The translations under genes were made by a program, and so were the position numbers. The notes under the pieces were generated by a model. That model did not search any database. It was not told the DNA's origin and worked only from the letters and a program-made list of their open reading frames with translations. From the NCBI GenBank assembly GCA_021738605.1, contig JAIPBY010000181.1, positions 1 through 5,014 on the forward strand: 5,014 nucleotides of DNA. Reading direction: 5' to 3'. Shown piece after piece: positions 1-5,014 of this stretch; position 1 is the first letter of the stretch; each line of letters opens with the position of its first letter. Source of the stretch: Chitinophagaceae bacterium. Lineage in GTDB: Bacteria > Bacteroidota > Bacteroidia > Chitinophagales > Chitinophagaceae.

Positions 1-297
1 TTTCAGGATGGACATGTTGAGTTATCGGATTTGCAGGACTACCTCGAAGTGAACAAGCGGTTGGCAGAAAAGTATGGCATGAAGGCATGGACCAATACAG
101 AAAGTTTTGACAGGGACATGCCCATTAAATTTTTCCCGATAAAATTTGAAAAGCTACAACTGAAGCTGGAGGCTGCTGCAAGAGCAGGGTATGAAGAGGC
201 CATTACCTTTGAATTCTCTCATTTTATGAGTCCTCAATCTGCCTATGTTCAAGCACATCATTTGTACAACAGGTACATGGAATTCATCAATCGTTGA
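1..297 (+). CDS. DUF4434-like putative glycoside hydrolase, 3' end only
   Basis: The reading frame is open from the first base of the window to a TGA stop, giving 98 residues of the C-terminus; the true start lies upstream. A TTG at base 31 is only an internal codon, since the frame continues before it. Visible features are a segment YGMKAWTNTESFDRD near residues 25-39, where a Trp and a Glu suggest the end of a barrel strand, and AITFEFSHFMSP near residues 67-78, followed by a short helical tail ending in LYNRYMEFINR. From memory, these two blocks resemble the C-terminal strands of DUF4434 proteins, a TIM-barrel family of putative glycoside hydrolases frequent in Bacteroidota. The next gene starts 2 bases after this stop, so the two are probably co-transcribed and perhaps translationally coupled. 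The substrate is unknown. Without the N-terminus, neither a signal peptide nor the remaining active-site residues can be judged. Confidence 0.7.
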   Translation, partial: FQDGHVELSDLQDYLEVNKRLAEKYGMKAWTNTESFDRDMPIKFFPIKFEKLQLKLEAAARAGYEEAITFEFSHFMSPQSAYVQAHHLYNRYMEFINR

Positions 298-299
298 AC

Positions 300-1379
300 A
301 TGGGAAAACTATTCACAGTATTTGCAGGCCTTTGCTTTTGTCTACTTACCTACGCCCAGGAAAGTCCTGTGCGTGGTACTTGGGTAACCAATGTTGCCAG
401 TGAAGCATTGAACTCAAGGGAAAACATCAAAAAAGTGGTAGACCAAAGCAAAGCTGCTGGTTTGAATCATTTGTTTGTGGTGGTTTGGAACAGAGGTGTC
501 ACCATCTACCCCAGCAAGGTATTGAAAAAGTACATTGGCGTGAAGCAGGATGATCATTACCCCGGCCGCGATCCTTTGCAAGAGATGATTGAAGAAGCTC
601 ACAAGCAAGGCATAAAAGTTCATGCCTGGTTTGAGTTTGGATTTTCCTATGGCTATAAGGATACAAGCTCAACCTGGTTCAAGCGATATCCTGAATGGTT
701 GGGAAGGAACAACAAAGGAGAGCTCTTGCAAAAAAATGGTTTTTATTGGTGGAATGCCCTGCATCCGGGCCCGCAGCGTTTGATGCGCGAGTTGGTATTG
801 GAAGTGGTGAAGCAGTATGATATAGACGGAGTTCAGGGTGATGACCGCTTGCCCGCAATGCCTGCTGAAGGTGGATTTGATGCATATACCGCAGCGCTGT
901 ACAAAAAAGATAAACAACTTGGCTTGCCCTTTGAGAATCCGAAGGATCCAGCCTTTATTCAGTGGAAAGCTGACAAGCTCAGCCTGTTTTGCAAGTCCAT
1001 GTACAATGCCGTAAAACAAAAGCGGGAATCATGCATTGTTTCATGGGCGCCGAGCATTTATCCATGGTCAAAAGAGCAGTATTTACAGGATTGGCCCACT
1101 TGGCTAAAGGGCGGTTATGCTGATTTTGTCATACCCCAGCTCTACCGGTACAAGTTGGCTGATTATGAGAAAATTCTCAAAGAGCTTTCCAATCAAGTTC
1201 CACCAAACTTATTGAAAAAGGTTTACCCAGGAATCCTTACTTCCCTGGGCGATGGTTATCAGGCCAGTCCTGACATGATGCGGCAGATGATTTCCTTGAA
1301 CAGGAAATATGGTTTTGAAGGTGAGGTTTTCTTTTATTATGAAACATTGAACAAGGTACCATCATTCAAGATTGATTGA
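300..1379 (+). CDS. Secreted family 10-type (GHL10/DUF187) putative glycoside hydrolase
   Basis: The protein has 359 residues from the ATG at 300. An in-frame TTG at 294 would add two residues and overlap the previous stop; the ATG is preferred because it leads straight into a signal peptide. Residues 1-19 have a Lys, a hydrophobic core (LFTVFAGLCFCLL) and a TYA/QES signal peptidase I site, so export is expected. The mature protein begins with RGTWVTN (25-31), the hallmark first strand of the GHL10 (DUF187) barrel. It continues with a VVVWNRG strand, HAWFEFG at 108-114 and DGVQGDDR at 176-183, where E112, D181 and D182 are good active-site candidates. FVIPQLYRY and EGEVFFYYE resemble late barrel strands. 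Family members are putative glycoside hydrolases of envelope or extracellular glycans; the substrate here is unknown. The protein is short and is essentially the catalytic barrel without added domains. It sits between a DUF4434-like gene and a phosphodiester glycosidase lipoprotein gene. Confidence 0.88.
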   Translation: MGKLFTVFAGLCFCLLTYAQESPVRGTWVTNVASEALNSRENIKKVVDQSKAAGLNHLFVVVWNRGVTIYPSKVLKKYIGVKQDDHYPGRDPLQEMIEEAHKQGIKVHAWFEFGFSYGYKDTSSTWFKRYPEWLGRNNKGELLQKNGFYWWNALHPGPQRLMRELVLEVVKQYDIDGVQGDDRLPAMPAEGGFDAYTAALYKKDKQLGLPFENPKDPAFIQWKADKLSLFCKSMYNAVKQKRESCIVSWAPSIYPWSKEQYLQDWPTWLKGGYADFVIPQLYRYKLADYEKILKELSNQVPPNLLKKVYPGILTSLGDGYQASPDMMRQMISLNRKYGFEGEVFFYYETLNKVPSFKID

Positions 1380-1418
1380 TGGCTGTAGTGATTTTTTAAT
1401 TGATAAAATCCATATGTT

Positions 1419-2429
1419 ATGTACAGGCTTCTTATTTGTTTGCTGCTGATTTCTTGCGCTAAGAAAAACGATACCGTTCCTGTAACACCGGTACCACCCG
1501 TTACCCCTCCTGTGGTCAAAACAACAGCCAAGCTGATGACCTTGCCTTCGGGTTGGAAATTCTCTGTCAACCTTTCCAATGGCTTTCCTGATGTCATTGA
1601 AGCATACGAGTTCGATTCTCTTGTACTGGGGAACAAAGTGAAAGCTTTTGCTGTTGCCTTCAATCCAAAGAACAGTCCTATTGAATTCAAGCCTGTATTG
1701 TCTGCGACTGCAAAAAAGCCTTCCGATTTTTATACTCAGGAGCAGGGCGTTGTTTATGCCTGCATCAATGGTGGATTTTTTGGTGGCAATCAGTCATACA
1801 GCCTGGTCAAATACAACAACAGCGTATTGGCAGCCAATATCAAATCAGTAAGCCGTACCTACAATGGCTTGAGTACCCCTTATTATCCTACACGTGCAGC
1901 ATTTGGAATTAACACCGCTGGGGATCCATCTGTTGCATGGATTTACCATGTTGGAACAGGGAATGATAAGGTATACCAGTATCCACTGCCCAGTGCCAAT
2001 CTGTTAGGTGCCCAGCCCAAACAACAGCCTGATGAAAATTTTCCTTCCGGAGGAACAGAATGGCAGGTGAGTTCAGCCATCGGTGGTTCGCCCATGTTGC
2101 TAAAGGCGGGTACCATCAGTATAACTGACAAGGAAGAATTGATTGATATCAACAATGCCACCTCAAGGCCAAGGTCTGCCATTGGTGCTACAACAGGGGG
2201 GCTGGTATTGCTGTTGGCCATTGAAGGGGATAACCCCAGTGGTGGTTATCCTGGAATCAATTTGGCCGATTTGGCGAAAATGCTCAAAGACCTGGGGTGT
2301 AGAGATGCCATCAATCTTGATGGTGGGGGCTCTACCGGCTTTATCGTGAACAACCGTCAAACGGTTAGGCCTGGAGACAATGGCGTGGAAAGGATTGTTC
2401 CAAGTGTTGTGGTCATCAAAAAGAAATAA
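1419..2429 (+). CDS. Phosphodiester glycosidase (NAGPA/DUF2233) domain lipoprotein
   Basis: The protein has 336 residues from the ATG at 1419. The N-terminus MYRLLICLLLISC is a lipoprotein signal peptide with lipobox LISC and the lipidated Cys at position 13. A Pro/Val/Thr-rich tether (about residues 20-34) follows, so the enzyme is anchored to an envelope membrane. The rest fits the NAGPA (DUF2233, PF09992) domain. It contains CINGGFFGG at 115-123, AIGGSPML from 220, RPRSAIG from 250, a strand LVLLLAIEG, and INLDGGGST at 298-306. This family includes the human uncovering enzyme, which removes GlcNAc from a GlcNAc-1-phospho-mannose diester. Bacterial members are thought to cleave sugar phosphodiesters, but their natural substrates are mostly unknown. 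CAKKND after the lipid site is not a clear Bacteroidota surface-export signal, so inner or outer leaflet cannot be decided. The gene lies 39 bases after the GHL10 gene and is probably in the same unit. Confidence 0.9.
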   Translation: MYRLLICLLLISCAKKNDTVPVTPVPPVTPPVVKTTAKLMTLPSGWKFSVNLSNGFPDVIEAYEFDSLVLGNKVKAFAVAFNPKNSPIEFKPVLSATAKKPSDFYTQEQGVVYACINGGFFGGNQSYSLVKYNNSVLAANIKSVSRTYNGLSTPYYPTRAAFGINTAGDPSVAWIYHVGTGNDKVYQYPLPSANLLGAQPKQQPDENFPSGGTEWQVSSAIGGSPMLLKAGTISITDKEELIDINNATSRPRSAIGATTGGLVLLLAIEGDNPSGGYPGINLADLAKMLKDLGCRDAINLDGGGSTGFIVNNRQTVRPGDNGVERIVPSVVVIKKK

Positions 2430-2434
2430 ATCGC

Positions 2435-2442
2435 TAATTTTG
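2435..2442 (+). promoter_or_regulatory. Bacteroidota-type -7 promoter element of lpd
   Basis: TAATTTTG matches the Bacteroidota sigma consensus TAnnTTTG exactly and lies 25 bases before the lpd ATG, just after the preceding stop codon. The expected -33 TTTG/TTG is weak: the nearest TTG is at 2407-2409, inside the preceding gene, with a 25-base gap that is longer than usual. Transcription would start roughly 5-10 bases downstream and give a short leader containing a run of eight A (2454-2461). Assignment is by motif only. Confidence 0.65.
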
Positions 2443-2467
2443 CACCTGAATTCAAAAAAAATATCTC

Positions 2468-3874
2468 ATGGCATACGATGTTCTAGTATTAGGTAGTGGT
2501 CCTGGCGGTTATCCCGCGGCGATCAGGGCTTCTCAGCTTGGCTTCAAAGTGGCGATTATCGAAAAGGAAAGTCTTGGTGGTGTTTGCCTCAACTGGGGTT
2601 GTATCCCTACCAAAGCCTTGTTGAAAAGTGCACAGGTATATGAGTACATGAAGCACAGTGCTGATTATGGCATTAAGAGTACAGGTGTTGAACATGATTT
2701 TGAGGCTGTGGTCAAGAGAAGCCGTGGCGTAGCAGATAAGATGAGTAAGGGCGTTCAGTTCCTCCTGAAAAAGAACAAGATTGACGTGGTCATGGGCTAT
2801 GGCAAGATTGCAGGCAAAGGAAAGATTGAAGTGACTGCTGCAGATGGAAAAAAACAAATGGTTGAAGGCAAATACATCATCATTGCAACAGGTGCCAGAA
2901 CCCGTCAACTGCCCAATCTTCCGCAGGATGGCAAAAAAATCATTGGTTATCGCGAAGCAATGGTGCTTCCACAGCAACCCAAATCCATGATTGTGGTGGG
3001 CAGTGGAGCGATTGGCATTGAGTTTGCGGATTTCTACAATACCATGGGCACCAAAGTGACCGTGGTGGAGTTCATGGACCGCATCGTTCCTGTAGAGGAT
3101 GCTGACATCAGCAAGGAGCTCGAAAAGCAACTGAAGAAAAAAGGGGTAACCGTGCTTACTTCCAGTGAAGTTACCAAAGTGGATACCTCTGGCGCAGGCG
3201 TAAAGGCAACCGTGAAGAGTGCTGCAGGAGAATCTGTCCTTGAGGCGGAGATCATGCTGAGTGCCGTGGGTATTGCTCCCAATATTGAAAACATCGGTTT
3301 GGAAGAAAACGGGATCAAGGTTGAGAAGGGCAGGGTTGTGGTAGACAAAGGCCAGCAAACATCTGTTGCAGGTATTTATGCGATTGGAGACTGTTCACCC
3401 GGCCAAGCCCTGGCACATGTTGCAGGCAAGGAAGGCATCAATGCAGCAGAAAGCATTGGATACCTGGAGAAGAAAATCAACCACAAGCCTGATGCCATCG
3501 ATTACAACAATATTCCTGGCTGTACCTATTGCTCACCAGAAATCGCGTCTGTTGGATTCACCGAAAAAGCGGCCAAGGATGCAGGATATGAAGTAAAAGT
3601 GGGTAAATTCCCTTTCATGGCCAGCGGAAAGGCCAGTGCTTCAGGCAATACTGATGGATTTGTGAAAGTAATTTTCGATGCCAAATACGGCGAGTTCCTA
3701 GGCGCCCACATGATTGGGGCCGGCGTAACGGAGATGATTGCTGAAGTGGTTGTAGCCCGCAAGCTCGAAACCACCCACCACGAAATCCTCAATGCCATTC
3801 ATCCACATCCTACCATGAGTGAGGCCGTGAAAGAAGCGGTGGCTGCTGCTTATGGTGAGGCGATTGACATTTAA
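2468..3874 (+). CDS. lpdA: Dihydrolipoyl dehydrogenase (E3)
   Basis: This flavoprotein reoxidises the dihydrolipoyl arms of 2-oxoacid dehydrogenase complexes (and of glycine cleavage H protein), passing electrons through FAD to NAD+ in the cytoplasm. The 468-residue length is normal for the family. The FAD-binding GxGxxG is GSGPGG at 9-14. The redox-active disulfide is CLNWGC, Cys40 and Cys45. An ATGA motif lies at 140-143, the NAD-binding GSGAIG is at 178-183, followed by VTVVE, and the second FAD motif IGDC is near 306-309. The C-terminal dimerisation domain holds the catalytic dyad in HPHPTMSE, His447 and Glu452. All key residues are present, so it should be active. The disulfide spacing CxxxxC separates it from thioredoxin reductase (CxxC), and the HPHPTMSE context favours lipoamide over glutathione or mercuric ion. 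No E1 or E2 gene is adjacent in the window, so it may be shared between complexes. It has its own predicted promoter. Confidence 0.97.
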   Translation: MAYDVLVLGSGPGGYPAAIRASQLGFKVAIIEKESLGGVCLNWGCIPTKALLKSAQVYEYMKHSADYGIKSTGVEHDFEAVVKRSRGVADKMSKGVQFLLKKNKIDVVMGYGKIAGKGKIEVTAADGKKQMVEGKYIIIATGARTRQLPNLPQDGKKIIGYREAMVLPQQPKSMIVVGSGAIGIEFADFYNTMGTKVTVVEFMDRIVPVEDADISKELEKQLKKKGVTVLTSSEVTKVDTSGAGVKATVKSAAGESVLEAEIMLSAVGIAPNIENIGLEENGIKVEKGRVVVDKGQQTSVAGIYAIGDCSPGQALAHVAGKEGINAAESIGYLEKKINHKPDAIDYNNIPGCTYCSPEIASVGFTEKAAKDAGYEVKVGKFPFMASGKASASGNTDGFVKVIFDAKYGEFLGAHMIGAGVTEMIAEVVVARKLETTHHEILNAIHPHPTMSEAVKEAVAAAYGEAIDI

Positions 3875-3898
3875 TTGTTAAAGGGGTTGAATTTTTAT

Positions 3899-3929
3899 TT
3901 TGTTGATTTGCATTTTATCGCTACATTTG
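3899..3929 (+). promoter_or_regulatory. Bacteroidota-type promoter of the rpmB-rpmG-DUF4295 operon
   Basis: A TTTG -33 element (3899-3902) and a TACATTTG -7 element (3922-3929) are separated by 19 bases. Both match the Bacteroidota housekeeping consensus TTTG / TAnnTTTG with ideal spacing. The predicted start is in the mid 3930s, giving a leader of about 15 bases before the rpmB ATG at 3951, with an A-rich stretch (3938-3943) and no Shine-Dalgarno sequence. This is the best promoter in the window, fitting for ribosomal protein genes. Confidence 0.8.
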
Positions 3930-3950
3930 CACTCCCTAAAAAATTAGTTT

Positions 3951-4187
3951 ATGGCACGAGTATGTCAGGTTACAGGAAAGCGCCCGATCACAGGAAACAA
4001 GGTTTCCCATTCTAATATTAAGACGAAGCGTCGTTTTCTTCCTAACCTTCAGACCAAGCGTTTCTTCCTCGCAGAAGAAGACAAATGGGTTACATTGAAG
4101 CTTTCTTCAGATGCAATCCGCACCATCAACAAGAATGGTCTGTACAGTGTTGTAAAGGAATTGAGGGCTTCAGGCGTAAGCATTTAA
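3951..4187 (+). CDS. rpmB: Large ribosomal subunit protein bL28
   Basis: This 78-residue basic protein is a normal-length bL28, a component of the 50S subunit that binds 23S rRNA near the E-site side. The family signature is clear at the N-terminus: VCQVTGKRP, then GNKVSHSNIKTKRRFLPNLQ, followed by a Lys/Arg-rich strand and the conserved C-terminal VVKELRASG region. It has a single Cys (position 5) and no CxxC pair, so it is the zinc-independent form. The ATG at 3951 fits both the family N-terminus (MARVC) and the promoter placement. It is the first gene of a ribosomal operon and is followed after 21 bases by rpmG. Confidence 0.97.
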   Translation: MARVCQVTGKRPITGNKVSHSNIKTKRRFLPNLQTKRFFLAEEDKWVTLKLSSDAIRTINKNGLYSVVKELRASGVSI

Positions 4188-4208
4188 TCATCGTAATAAA
4201 CCAAAGCA

Positions 4209-4391
4209 ATGGCTAAGAAAGGTAACAGGGTTCAGGTGATATTGGAGTGCACAGAGCACAAAACCAGCGGATTGGCAGGAACAAGCCGTTATGTCACCAC
4301 CAAAAACAAGAAAAATACGCCTGAGCGTATGGAGTTGAAGAAATACAACCCCATCATGAAAAAATGTACTGTTCACAAAGAAATTAAATAA
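4209..4391 (+). CDS. rpmG: Large ribosomal subunit protein bL33, zinc-free form
   Basis: This 60-residue basic protein of the 50S subunit has the bL33 core: VQVILECTEHK, then RYVTTKNKKNTPERMELKKYNP and a final KKCTVHKEIK. Zinc-binding bL33 carries two CxxC pairs. Here the first is C14-T-E-H17 and the second site reads N47-P-I-M50, so zinc coordination is not expected. A loop of Ser/Gly residues (about 19-26, TSGLAGTS) is inserted between the first site and the Tyr of RYVTTKNK, a layout I associate with Bacteroidota bL33. The gene lies between rpmB and the DUF4295 gene, with only 2 bases before the next start, so it is firmly within one operon. Confidence 0.96.
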   Translation: MAKKGNRVQVILECTEHKTSGLAGTSRYVTTKNKKNTPERMELKKYNPIMKKCTVHKEIK

Positions 4392-4393
4392 TC

Positions 4394-4564
4394 ATGGCAA
4401 AAACAGCTTCAAAAAACGCAAAAGTAAAAGATCTTAAAGCATCTGCCGAAGCCAAGAACTGGACCAAGGTTATCAGGGCTGTAAGAAGTCCTAAAACTGG
4501 CGCCTACACATTCAAAGAGGCAATCGTTCACAAGGATAAGGTGAAGGATTACCTTGGTCAATAA
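4394..4564 (+). CDS. DUF4295 family small ribosomal-associated protein (probable bL38)
   Basis: This short gene encodes 56 residues from ATG at 4394 to TAA at 4562-4564. The protein is Lys-rich (MAKTASKNAKVKDLKASAEA) and ends with the family core TKVIRAVRSPKTGAYTFKEA and IVHKDKVKDYLGQ. This core matches what I remember of DUF4295, a small protein encoded directly after rpmG across Bacteroidota. My recollection is that the Flavobacterium johnsoniae ribosome structure showed this protein to be a phylum-specific 50S component named bL38; that identification is from memory. Position in the ribosomal operon, 2 bases after the rpmG stop, and its basic character support a ribosomal role. A strong terminator follows, making it the last gene of the operon. 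No gene symbol is assigned because naming varies. Confidence 0.92.
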   Translation: MAKTASKNAKVKDLKASAEAKNWTKVIRAVRSPKTGAYTFKEAIVHKDKVKDYLGQ

Positions 4565-4586
4565 GCCAATGCTGGTAAACTATTTT

Positions 4587-4622
4587 AAGAGCTGTTCCGT
4601 TTAACTATTCGGAACAGCTTTT
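4587..4622 (+). terminator. Intrinsic terminator after the ribosomal protein operon
   Basis: A 13-bp inverted repeat pairs 4587-4599 (AAGAGCTGTTCCG) with 4610-4622 (CGGAACAGCTTTT), with one G-U wobble and a 10-base loop. The downstream arm ends in TTTT and is followed by a further T-rich stretch (GCTTTTAA). It begins 22 bases after the DUF4295 stop codon and lies upstream of ftsY, so it most likely ends the rpmB-rpmG-DUF4295 transcript. Confidence 0.85.
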
Positions 4623-4670
4623 GCTTTTAAGGGAATCTGAGCATCAATGGCAAAATTTAATTTTTAGGTT

Positions 4671-5014
4671 ATGGGATTTTTTGAAAGGCTTTTTGGCAAG
4701 AAAGAGAAGGAACAGCTGGACAAGGGTCTTGAGAAGACCAGGGAAACCTTTTTTTCCAGGGTCACCAAAGCCATTGCAGGAAAATCTGCCGTTGATGACG
4801 AGGTGCTTGATCAGTTGGAAGAAGCCTTGATTACAGCAGACGTTGGAGTAGATACTACGCTGGCCATCATTGAAAAAATTCAGGCAAGGGTATCAAAAGA
4901 TAAATACCTGGGTACAGATGAATTGAACGGTATTCTTCAAGAGGAAATCAGGGCTATTTTGGTGGATGATGAAGATGATACCCTCAAACGTTTTGATATT
5001 CCGGAAGGGAAGAA
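4671..5014 (+). CDS. ftsY: Signal recognition particle receptor FtsY, 5' part
   Basis: The first 114 residues are visible, and the frame is still open at the window end. FtsY is the membrane-associated GTPase that docks SRP-ribosome complexes at the Sec translocon. The protein opens with an amphipathic, membrane-binding type helix (MGFFERLFGKKEKEQ), then RETFFSRV and the N-domain helical bundle. The characteristic LEEALITADVGVDTT segment is at 49-63 (ADVG at 56-59). The N-domain continues through an acidic linker region (VDDEDDT). The long acidic A domain of enterobacterial FtsY is missing, as usual in Bacteroidota. The GTP-binding G domain lies beyond the window, so catalytic motifs cannot be checked. 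The ATG at 4671 is chosen because it gives the typical GFFxxLFGKKE start. It lies 106 bases after the DUF4295 gene, beyond a terminator. Confidence 0.96.
   Translation, partial: MGFFERLFGKKEKEQLDKGLEKTRETFFSRVTKAIAGKSAVDDEVLDQLEEALITADVGVDTTLAIIEKIQARVSKDKYLGTDELNGILQEEIRAILVDDEDDTLKRFDIPEGK

Noticed and set aside
31..297. TTG at 31 as the start of the first gene
   Set aside because: The frame is open to base 1 and the upstream residues read as normal protein, so the gene is truncated by the window edge.
1390..1410. GATTTT/AAAATC inverted repeat between the GHL10 and NAGPA genes as a possible terminator
   Set aside because: The stem is only 6 bp and almost entirely A-T, with a 9-base loop and no following T run, so it would not be stable enough to terminate.
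1337..1690. A 117-residue minus-strand open frame spanning the GHL10/NAGPA junction
   Set aside because: It covers the ends of two convincing genes, and part of its translation is only the mirror of the Pro/Val/Thr tether of the lipoprotein.
2489..3358. A 289-residue open frame on the minus strand inside lpd
   Set aside because: It lies wholly opposite a well-supported lpd gene, its translation resembles no family and is rich in His, Cys and Thr as expected from an antisense shadow, and it has no promoter of its own that I can see.
4658..4665. TAATTTTT as an ftsY promoter -7 element
   Set aside because: It lacks the final G of TAnnTTTG, has no correctly spaced TTTG upstream, and lies only 5 bases before the ATG. 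It is kept as a remark in the findings and not annotated.
4621..4830. A 69-residue plus-strand frame overlapping the start of ftsY
   Set aside because: It begins with a TTG next to the terminator and is out of frame with ftsY, whose FtsY-type N-terminus is unmistakable.

Overview
The window looks like ordinary chromosomal DNA from a member of the Bacteroidota, plausibly the Chitinophagaceae or a close relative. Three things support this. The two best promoters match the Bacteroidota housekeeping pattern TAnnTTTG. None of the seven visible start codons has a convincing Shine-Dalgarno sequence. The block rpmB - rpmG - DUF4295 - ftsY is a gene order typical of this phylum. All genes are on the + strand, and base composition shows no obvious break by eye. 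The family-level placement is inference.

Left part (1-2429): three genes with carbohydrate themes lie close together. They are the 3' end of a DUF4434-like putative glycoside hydrolase, a secreted family-10-type (GHL10/DUF187) putative glycoside hydrolase starting 2 bases after it, and a lipoprotein with a phosphodiester glycosidase (NAGPA/DUF2233) domain 39 bases further on. They probably form one transcription unit that processes a glycan at the cell envelope. The substrate cannot be read from the sequence.

Middle (2430-3874): a promoter and a complete dihydrolipoyl dehydrogenase (E3) gene. It stands apart from any E1 or E2 gene within the window and probably serves the 2-oxoacid dehydrogenase complexes and/or glycine cleavage.

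Right part (3875-5014): a strong promoter drives a compact ribosomal protein cluster: bL28, a bL33 lacking zinc-binding cysteine pairs, and a 56-residue DUF4295 protein (the small Bacteroidota ribosomal protein I recall as bL38). A clear intrinsic terminator follows. Then comes the 5' part of ftsY, the signal recognition particle receptor GTPase, which runs off the window end.

No mobile element, CRISPR array, tRNA or rRNA was seen. No stretch of more than about 110 bases lacks a gene. I did not find a convincing previously undescribed system. The most interesting items are the envelope glycan gene trio, the near-identical promoter cores of lpd and rpmB, and the terminator in front of ftsY.
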